Assembly (NCBI GenBank): GCA_021792015.1
Contig: JAJYVM010000086.1
Location: 1-11,455 of the forward strand
Direction of reading: 5' to 3'
Length of the DNA: 11,455 bases
From: Bacillota bacterium
GTDB lineage: Bacteria; Bacillota; Sulfobacillia; RBS10-35; JAJYVM01
Shown here: in pieces, positions 5,793 through 11,455 of the stretch
Numbering within the stretch: the first letter of the stretch is position 1
How the letters are laid out: every line of letters starts with the position of its first letter
The notes under the pieces: model-generated
What the model saw: the letters and a program-made list of their open reading frames with translations, nothing else
The model's database searches: none
What the model was told of the DNA's origin: nothing
Made by a program: the position numbers and the translations under genes

Positions 5793-6430
5793 GCCGCACC
5801 GCCGTCGTGGTCTTCCCCGGCAGCAACTGCGACCAGGACGCCCTCTGGGCCCTCGGCGCGGACGCCGTGGCCGTCTGGCACCAGGAGGCGCGCCTGCCGG
5901 CGGACGTGTCCGCCGTGATCCTGCCCGGGGGCTTTGCCTACGGCGACTACCTGCGCGCCGGCGCCCTGGCCCGCTTTTCGCCGATCATGGCCGACGTGCG
6001 CCGCGCCGCGGACGCCGGCATGCCGGTGCTGGGCATCTGCAACGGCTTTCAGGTCCTGTGCGAGGCCGGTATGCTGCCGGGCGCCCTCGCCCGCAACGCC
6101 GACATCGCCTTCCACTGCCAGACCGTGACCGTGGAGGTCGCCGACGCCGACACCGCCTGGACCGCCGGCCTGCGCCGCGGCGAGCGGCTGCGCCTGCCGA
6201 TCGCCCACGGCGAGGGCCGCTACTGGGTTGCCGACCTGACGGGCGTGCGCGTGGCCTTCCGCTACGCGGGCGAGAACCCGAACGGCTCGCTGGAGAACAT
6301 CGCCGGCGTGAGCAACCGCGCCGGCAACGTGGTCGGCCTGATGCCGCACCCCGAGCGCGCCGCATCCGAGACCCTGGGCGGCGTGGACGGGCTGCGGATC
6401 CTGGGCGCCGTGCGGGAGGCCCTGCGATGA
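5789..6430 (+). CDS. purQ: FGAM synthetase glutaminase subunit PurQ
   Basis: PurQ is the class I glutamine amidotransferase subunit that releases ammonia from glutamine and passes it to PurL. The 213-aa protein carries the nucleophile Cys84 in LGICNGFQ (81-88) and the His187/Glu189 pair in MPHPER (185-190), completing the triad. FPGSNCDQD at 9-17 and ILPGGFAYGDYLRAGA at 44-59 are PurQ-specific motifs. The ATG at 5789 overlaps the purS stop (ATGA) and has a good SD, GAGGTG at 5778-5783, 5 nt upstream. The stop overlaps purL by 4 nt. No missing residues or signs of damage were seen. Confidence 0.97.
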   Translation: MSRTAVVVFPGSNCDQDALWALGADAVAVWHQEARLPADVSAVILPGGFAYGDYLRAGALARFSPIMADVRRAADAGMPVLGICNGFQVLCEAGMLPGALARNADIAFHCQTVTVEVADADTAWTAGLRRGERLRLPIAHGEGRYWVADLTGVRVAFRYAGENPNGSLENIAGVSNRAGNVVGLMPHPERAASETLGGVDGLRILGAVREALR

Positions 6431-8631
6431 GCGGCCGCACGAAGGCGGTTCGTGCCGCGACCGCCAATGCGGTCGCGGACAATCCCGCGCCTTGGGATGC
6501 GGTCGGCCTGACCCAGCAGGAGTACCGGAGCATCGCCGCCGCCCTCGGCCGCGCGCCGGCGCCCCTGGAGCTCGGCATGCTCGGCGCCATGTGGTCCGAG
6601 CACTGCTCGTACAAGTCCTCGCGGGTCCACCTGCGCCGCCTGCCCACGACCGGGGACGCCGTCCTGGTGGGCCCCGGCGAGAACGCCGGCGTCCTGGCGC
6701 TGCCCGAGGGCTGGGCCGTCGCCATCCGGGTGGAGTCGCACAACCACCCGAGTGCTGTCGAGCCCTTCCAGGGCGCGGCCACCGGGGTGGGCGGCATCCT
6801 GCGCGACATCTTCGCCACGGGCGCCCGGCCCTGCGCTGTGCTGGACGGCCTCTGCTTCGGGCCGCCGGAGCAGGTGCGCGCGCGCCACCTGCTGCGGGGC
6901 GTGGTCGAGGGCATCGCCCACTACGGCAACAGCATCGGCGTGCCGACGGTGGGCGGCGCGACCGCGTTTGCCCCGGGCTACCGCGACAACCCGCTGGTCA
7001 ACGTCATGGCGGCCGGGTGGCTGCGCGCCGATGCCATCCAGCACGGGCGGGCCAGCGGGCCGGGCAACCCGGTGCTGCTCATCGGCAACCGCACGGGCCG
7101 CGACGGCATCCACGGGGCGAGCCTGCTCGCATCGCGCAGCTTCGCCGAGGATCCGGCCGGGCTGCGGCCGGCCGTGCAGGTCGGCGACCCGTTCGTCGGC
7201 AAGCTGCTGTTGGAGGCCTGCGCGGAGCTTGCGGAGCGCGGCCTGCTCGTCGGTTGCAACGATCTGGGGGCCGCGGGACTCACCTCCGCAGCCTCAGAGG
7301 CGGCTGGGCGCGGCGGGATGGGCATCGAACTGGACCTTGGCGCCGTTCCGCTCCGGGAGCAGAACATGGACCCGTACGAGATCATGCTGTCCGAGTCACA
7401 GGAACGGATGCTCGTTGTGGTGGACGCCGCGGACGAGCGGGCGGCCGTCGCTGTTTGCGAGCGGTGGGGGTGCGAGCTCGCCCGGGTCGGCCACGTGACC
7501 GATGATGGCCGCATCCGGATTCGGGCCAGTGGGACCGTGGTCGCCGACATGCCCGTGGCGCTGCTCACCTCGGCGGCGCCGCGGTACCGGCGGCCGGCAC
7601 GCCGCCCCGCCGCCCCGGCGCGGGCCCGACCCCCGGATCGCGACCTGACGGCGGTGGACGACTGGCTGGAGCGGCTGCTCGCCGCTCCCAACATCTGCAG
7701 CCGGCGCTGGATCTACCGCCAGTACGACCACCAGGTGCAGACGGCGACCGCCGTGCTGCCGGGGCAGGGCGATGCGGCCGTGCTGTGGCGCAAGGGGACG
7801 GGGTTTGGCGTGGCGCTGGCCCTGGACGGCTCCGGGCGCCTCTGCCGGCTCGACCCTTACGGCGGTGCGGCGCTGGCGGTCTGCGAGGCGGCGCGCAACG
7901 TCGCCTGCGCGGGCGGCCGTCCCCTCGGGCTGACGAACTGCTTGAACTGGGGCAGCCCGGAGGATCCGGCCACCATGGGCACCTTCGCCGCCGCCATCGA
8001 CGGCATGGCGCGGGCGGCGCGGGCCCTCGCCATCCCCGTCACGGGCGGCAACGTGTCGTTCTACAACGAGACCAGCGGCCGGCCCGTGGACCCGACGCCG
8101 CTGGTCGGGGTGGCCGGGCTGGTGGCGGACATCGGCCGGCGGCGGGGGAGCGGCTTTCCGGAGGCCGGCCTGGCCGTGGCGCTGCTGGGGCCGGCAGCCG
8201 GACGCCTGGACGGCTCCGAATACCAGGTGCAGCGCTGGGGCGCGCCATCGGGCGCGCCCGCCCGGCCCGTCTTCGCGCTGGAGCGCGGCCTGCTGCGGGT
8301 TCTGGCCGAGGCGGACCTGCGCTCGGCGCACGACTGCGCCGAGGGCGGCCTCCTGGTCTGCCTGGCGGAGTGCGTGCTGACGGGCGCGGCGGGTGCTCGC
8401 GTCCGTCTGCCGAAGCCCCGCGGGCGGCTGGACGAGCTGCTCTTCGGCGAGGCTCCGGGACGTGTGGTCGTGTCGACGGACAACTACGGGGCGCTCGCGC
8501 GGTTGTGCCGCGCGGCCGGCGTCCCCTGCCGGAAGCTCGGCGTCACAGCGGACGGCCGCGACCTGGTGGCCGAGGGGCTCGGAACCTGGTCGCTGCGCGA
8601 CGAAAGGGGCCTTGAGCCATGGCTCGCTTGA
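6427..8631 (+). CDS. purL: FGAM synthetase catalytic subunit, small PurL
   Basis: PurL uses ATP and ammonia from PurQ to turn FGAR into FGAM. At 734 aa it is the small form, which needs separate PurS and PurQ, both encoded just upstream. Landmarks are WSEHCSYKSSR (56-66) with the conserved His59, ESHNHPSAVEPFQGAATG (103-120), GGNVSFYNET (540-549) and HDCAEGGLL (635-643), the repeated PurM-like fold expected of the family. The N-terminus has about 20 Ala-rich residues before the first conserved part. The ATG at 6427 overlaps the purQ stop (ATGA) with GGGAGG at 6414-6419, 7 nt upstream. The reading frame stays open far upstream, but that is the purS/purQ region read out of frame. The 3' end overlaps purF by 13 nt. 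Confidence 0.97.
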   Translation: MSGRTKAVRAATANAVADNPAPWDAVGLTQQEYRSIAAALGRAPAPLELGMLGAMWSEHCSYKSSRVHLRRLPTTGDAVLVGPGENAGVLALPEGWAVAIRVESHNHPSAVEPFQGAATGVGGILRDIFATGARPCAVLDGLCFGPPEQVRARHLLRGVVEGIAHYGNSIGVPTVGGATAFAPGYRDNPLVNVMAAGWLRADAIQHGRASGPGNPVLLIGNRTGRDGIHGASLLASRSFAEDPAGLRPAVQVGDPFVGKLLLEACAELAERGLLVGCNDLGAAGLTSAASEAAGRGGMGIELDLGAVPLREQNMDPYEIMLSESQERMLVVVDAADERAAVAVCERWGCELARVGHVTDDGRIRIRASGTVVADMPVALLTSAAPRYRRPARRPAAPARARPPDRDLTAVDDWLERLLAAPNICSRRWIYRQYDHQVQTATAVLPGQGDAAVLWRKGTGFGVALALDGSGRLCRLDPYGGAALAVCEAARNVACAGGRPLGLTNCLNWGSPEDPATMGTFAAAIDGMARAARALAIPVTGGNVSFYNETSGRPVDPTPLVGVAGLVADIGRRRGSGFPEAGLAVALLGPAAGRLDGSEYQVQRWGAPSGAPARPVFALERGLLRVLAEADLRSAHDCAEGGLLVCLAECVLTGAAGARVRLPKPRGRLDELLFGEAPGRVVVSTDNYGALARLCRAAGVPCRKLGVTADGRDLVAEGLGTWSLRDERGLEPWLA

Positions 8632-10061
8632 TGCATCCCGGCCAGGCCCATGCCATCCATGGCAACGGGGAGCAGGATCGCCGCTTCGGCTGCGAGTGCG
8701 GCATCGTGGCCATCCACGGCCACCCGCGGGCGGCGGAGCTGTCCTATTACGGCCTGTTCGCTCTTCAGCACCGGGGCCAGGAGAGCGCGGGCGTGGCGAC
8801 CGCCAATGGCGCGAGCCTGAGCGTGCGGCGCGGCATGGGCCTCGTCGCCGACGCGCTCAAACCGTCGGACCTGGCGGCCCTGCCGGGTGAGGATGCCGTC
8901 GGCCACACCCGCTATTCCACCACGGGCTCCTCGACGCTGGCCAACGCGCAGCCGCTCTACGCCCGGCTGCGCCAGGGCGAGGTGGCCATCGCCCACAACG
9001 GGAACCTGGTCAACGCCGCGGAGCTGCGGGCCCGCTGCGAGGCGGCCGGGTCCATCTTTCAGGGCGAGACGGACACGGAGGTCATCCCGCACCTGATGGC
9101 CCGGGCGGAGACGGACGACCTGACGGAGGCGTTCTTCCGCGCGCTGAGCCAGGTGCACGGGGCCTTCGCGCTGGCGCTGCTCGCGCCGGACCGCATCCTC
9201 CTGGCGCGCGACCCGAACGGCATCCGGCCGCTGAGCCTCGGCCAGGCCGGCGATGCCCTGCTGGCGGCGTCGGAGACCTGCGCCCTCGACGCCATGGGCG
9301 GTCGCTTCCTTCGCGACGTGGCACCGGGGGAGGTCGTGGAGCTGCGCGGCGGCCGCGTCGAGACCGTGGCGTCGCTTCCCGCCGGGCGGCCGGCCCTCTG
9401 CCTCTTCGAATACATCTACCTGGCCCGCCCCGACTCGGACCTGCACGGCCGCAACGTCCACCTGGCCAGGAAGGCGATGGGCCGCCGTCTTTGGCAGGAG
9501 GCGCCCGTCGCGGCGGACGTGGTCGTCGGCGTGCCGGACTCCGGGATCTCCGCCGCCGTGGGCTTCGCCGAGGAGAGCGGCATCCCGTACGAGATGGGCT
9601 TGGTCAAGAACCGCTATGTGGCGCGCACCTTCATCCAGCCGGCCCAGGCCCTGCGGGAGGCGGGGGTCAGCGTCAAGCTGAACGCGGTGGGCCGGGTGCT
9701 CTCCGGCCGGCGCGTCGTGCTGGTGGACGACTCGATCGTCCGCGGCACCACCAGCCGGCGGCTGGTCACCCTCCTGCGCGAGGCGGGGGCCACGGCCGTG
9801 CACCTGCGCATCAGCGCGCCGCCCTTCAAGCACCCGTGCTACTACGGCATCGACATCCCCACGGCGGGTGAGCTGCTGGCGGCCCGAAGGACTGTCGCGG
9901 AAATGGCGGCAGAAGTCGGTGCGGACAGCTTGGCATTTTTGAGTGAGGCGGGCGCGCGCAGTGCGGCCGCCGACGCCGCGGCGGCGGATGGCTTCTGCAC
10001 GGCCTGCTTCACGGGCCAGTATCCGGTTGCCCCGCAGCCGGCCGAGCGGGCGCTGCGGTGA
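8619..10061 (+). CDS. purF: Glutamine PRPP amidotransferase PurF (Fe-S type)
   Basis: PurF makes phosphoribosylamine from PRPP and glutamine, the committed step. The 480-aa protein has an N-terminal nucleophile glutaminase domain: Cys27 in ECGIVAIHG is the likely nucleophile exposed after propeptide removal, with HTRYSTTG at 96-103 and AHNGNL at 125-130. The phosphoribosyltransferase motif VLVDDSIVRGTTS is at 367-379. Cys261, Cys407, Cys460 and Cys463 sit where the Bacillus enzyme binds its [4Fe-4S] cluster, so this is the oxygen-sensitive type. An extra Cys25 gives C-E-C at the cleavage site. The propeptide (about 26 aa) is longer than the 11 aa I recall for Bacillus. The ATG at 8619 has AAGGGG 9 nt upstream; an in-frame ATG at 8631 is possible. 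Overlaps purL by 13 nt and purN by 4 nt. Confidence 0.97.
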   Translation: MARLMHPGQAHAIHGNGEQDRRFGCECGIVAIHGHPRAAELSYYGLFALQHRGQESAGVATANGASLSVRRGMGLVADALKPSDLAALPGEDAVGHTRYSTTGSSTLANAQPLYARLRQGEVAIAHNGNLVNAAELRARCEAAGSIFQGETDTEVIPHLMARAETDDLTEAFFRALSQVHGAFALALLAPDRILLARDPNGIRPLSLGQAGDALLAASETCALDAMGGRFLRDVAPGEVVELRGGRVETVASLPAGRPALCLFEYIYLARPDSDLHGRNVHLARKAMGRRLWQEAPVAADVVVGVPDSGISAAVGFAEESGIPYEMGLVKNRYVARTFIQPAQALREAGVSVKLNAVGRVLSGRRVVLVDDSIVRGTTSRRLVTLLREAGATAVHLRISAPPFKHPCYYGIDIPTAGELLAARRTVAEMAAEVGADSLAFLSEAGARSAAADAAAADGFCTACFTGQYPVAPQPAERALR

Positions 10062-10612
10062 GCGGGCGAGTGGTCGTCCTGGCATCGGGTGAGGGCACCA
10101 ACGTGCAGGCGCTGTTGGACTCCGGCCTGCCCGTCGTCGTGGTGGGATCCGACAAGCCACGCGCCCGGGCCCTGGCACGGGCTGAAGCCGCGGGCGCGGC
10201 GACGGTGGTGAACCGGGACCTCGCCCGATGGGGCGAGATCCTCGCCCCGTACAAGCCGGACGTCGTGGTGTTGGCGGGGTTCATGCGCATCCTGCCCGAT
10301 GCGTTTGTGCTTTCCCACGACTGCATCAACGTCCATCCGTCGCTGCTGCCCGCCTTCCCCGGCCTGCGGGCGGCGGAGCAGGCCCTCGCGTATGGCGTCA
10401 AGGTGACGGGGTGCACGGTGCATTACGTGGATACCGGGGTGGACACGGGCCCCATCATCCTTCAGGCGGCCGTGCCCGTGCGGGCGGGTGACACGGCGGA
10501 CAGCCTGCATGCCCGCATCCAGGTGGAGGAGCACCGCCTGCTGCCGGAGGCGGTCCGGCTGCACCTGGCCGGGCGCCTGCGCAAGAACGGCCGTCACGTC
10601 GAGGTGATCTGA
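10058..10612 (+). CDS. purN: Phosphoribosylglycinamide formyltransferase PurN
   Basis: PurN formylates GAR to FGAR using 10-formyltetrahydrofolate. The 184-aa protein shows VVVLASGEGTN (5-15) for phosphate binding, INVHPSLLPAFPG (90-102) with catalytic Asn91 and His93, and VDTGVDTGP (124-132) with catalytic Asp129. It is shorter than many family members: the stretch between the first motif and AGFMR (73-77) is trimmed by roughly 15-20 residues compared with what I recall of the Bacillus protein. The start is GTG at 10058, overlapping the purF stop by 4 nt (GTGA); the SD is weak, so coupling to purF is likely. purM, which usually lies between purF and purN, is absent. The TGA stop is followed immediately, in the same frame, by the purH TTG. 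Confidence 0.95.
   Translation: MSGRVVVLASGEGTNVQALLDSGLPVVVVGSDKPRARALARAEAAGAATVVNRDLARWGEILAPYKPDVVVLAGFMRILPDAFVLSHDCINVHPSLLPAFPGLRAAEQALAYGVKVTGCTVHYVDTGVDTGPIILQAAVPVRAGDTADSLHARIQVEEHRLLPEAVRLHLAGRLRKNGRHVEVI
10601..10608 (+). promoter_or_regulatory. Ribosome binding site deciding the purH TTG start
   Basis: GAGGTGAT is an extended match to the anti-SD sequence of 16S rRNA and lies 4 nt before the TTG at 10613. It is inside the last codons of purN. Together with the in-frame TGA at 10610-10612, it makes TTG the only plausible start that keeps the complete PurH N-terminus. Confidence 0.75.
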
Positions 10613-11455
10613 TTGGGGAAGCGAGCGCTGTTCAGCGTCTATGACAAGACCGGGGTCGTGGAATTCGCCCGCGGGCTGCACGAGCTGGGATGGGAGCTCC
10701 TGGCCTCGGGCGGCTCGGCGGCGGCCCTGGCCGCCGCCGAGCTGCCAGTCGGGCCGGCCAGCAACTACGAGGGCTTCGGCGGGAGGGTCAAGACGCTCCA
10801 TGCACCACTTCACGCTGCGATCCTGGCCCGCCCCGAGGATGCGGCGGAATTGGCCGCGCTCGGAACGAGCCAGATCGACCTCGTGGCGGTGAACCTGTAT
10901 CCCTTCCGCGAGCGGCCCGACGTGGAGACGATCGACATCGGTGGGCCGTCGCTGCTGCGGGGGGCGGCCAAGAACCACGCGCGGGTCACCGCCATCTGTG
11001 ACCCCGCCGATTATCCGGCGGTGCTGGAGGAGATCCGCGCCGCGGGCGACACATCGCTCGAGACCCGGCGGTCCCTGGCGAAGAAGGTCTTCGCCCACAC
11101 CGGTGCCTACGATGCCGCGATTGCCGCATGGCTTGGCGCCGATCCGCTGAGCTTCCCTGAGGAACTGGCCCTCGGCTGGCGGAAGGGGGCCCCGCTCCGG
11201 TACGGCGAGAATCCGCACCAGAAGGCTGCCGTCTACCTGGACGCGCGCGGCGGGCTCGCGGCCGCGCAGACGCTGCAGGGCCTGCCGCTCTCCTATAACA
11301 ACCTCTGCGATGCCGACGCGGCGCTGGACCTGGTCTCGGCGTTCTCCGCGCCGGCGTGCGTGGCCGTCAAGCACGGGGGGCCCTGCGGCGTGGGCCTCGG
11401 CCAGGACGCGGCCGAGGCGTTCACCCGCTGCCAGGCCGCCGATCCCGTCAGCATC
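10613..11455 (+). CDS. purH: AICAR transformylase/IMP cyclohydrolase PurH (3' end cut by window)
   Basis: PurH carries out the last two steps to IMP: formylation of AICAR, then ring closure. The window holds 281 codons: the IMP cyclohydrolase domain and the start of the transformylase domain. Seen are DKTG (11-14), GRVKTLH (57-63), NLYPF (94-98), DIGGP (108-112), AKNH (119-122), and then RYGENPHQ (196-203), LSYNN (226-230) and KHGGPCG (253-259). Lys60, Thr61, Tyr96, Asp108 and Lys120 match the cyclohydrolase active-site positions I recall from the human enzyme; Lys253-His254 is the transformylase catalytic pair. Odd points: LHA replaces the usual LHP, KHGGPCG replaces KHTNPCG-like, and the loop between NLYPF and DIGGP is about 10 residues short. 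The TTG start at 10613 abuts the purN stop with no spacer and is set by GAGGTGAT upstream. Confidence 0.95.
   Translation, partial: MGKRALFSVYDKTGVVEFARGLHELGWELLASGGSAAALAAAELPVGPASNYEGFGGRVKTLHAPLHAAILARPEDAAELAALGTSQIDLVAVNLYPFRERPDVETIDIGGPSLLRGAAKNHARVTAICDPADYPAVLEEIRAAGDTSLETRRSLAKKVFAHTGAYDAAIAAWLGADPLSFPEELALGWRKGAPLRYGENPHQKAAVYLDARGGLAAAQTLQGLPLSYNNLCDADAALDLVSAFSAPACVAVKHGGPCGVGLGQDAAEAFTRCQAADPVSI

Noticed and set aside
5680..6426. Upstream extension of the purL reading frame
   Set aside because: It covers purS and purQ in another frame and encodes Arg/Pro-rich nonsense; the ATG at 6427 has an SD and starts the family-like protein.
8484..10178. 564-aa open frame on the minus strand opposite purF
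   Set aside because: It lies antisense to purF with its conserved motifs and is a typical mirror frame of GC-rich coding DNA; no family motif seen.
9842..11374. 510-aa open frame on the minus strand opposite purN and purH
   Set aside because: Antisense to genuine pur genes; composition is that of a shadow frame with no recognisable domain.

Overview
The window holds most of a de novo purine (IMP) biosynthesis cluster from a GC-rich bacterium, with a two-gene DNA restriction-modification-like pair on its left flank. The gene content points to a high-GC member of the Bacillota or a relative. The evidence is the separate small PurS/PurQ/PurL form of FGAM synthetase, the Bacillus-like order E-K / B-C-S-Q-L-F-N-H, and a PurBox-like inverted pair between purE and purB. 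TTG and GTG starts backed by good Shine-Dalgarno (SD) sequences fit this too. The genus cannot be read from the sequence.

Layout, left to right. (1) Positions 8-1566, plus strand: a 197-aa protein that looks like a type II restriction endonuclease (inference from a D...SLK pattern and its partner). It overlaps by 4 nt a clear beta-order amino-DNA methyltransferase (TSPPYW, then DPFAGTGTS). A sampled line here is visibly less GC-rich than the pur genes, which fits an acquired module. (2) Positions 1567-3149, minus strand: purK and purE, overlapping by 4 nt. The purK stop abuts the methyltransferase stop with no base between them. (3) Positions 3150-3355: divergent control region with a CGAAC/GTTCG dyad resembling a Bacillus PurR operator, and a GC hairpin with the purB ribosome binding site in its loop. 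(4) Positions 3356-11455, plus strand: purB, a 116-nt spacer made of short tandem repeats, then purC-purS-purQ-purL-purF-purN-purH packed with overlaps or direct abutment. purH runs off the right edge.

Together these genes encode PRPP amidotransferase (PurF), GAR transformylase (PurN), FGAM synthetase (PurSQL), AIR carboxylation (PurK, PurE), SAICAR synthetase (PurC), adenylosuccinate lyase (PurB) and AICAR transformylase/IMP cyclohydrolase (PurH). PurD and PurM are not seen. purD could lie past the right edge, but purM is missing from its usual place between purF and purN, where the genes overlap by 4 nt.

I found no RNA gene, mobile element, CRISPR array or convincing terminator, and no clearly novel system. 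The points most worth a second look are the restriction-modification pair, the missing purM, the divergent operator, the purB-purC repeats, and the compact PurN and PurH.
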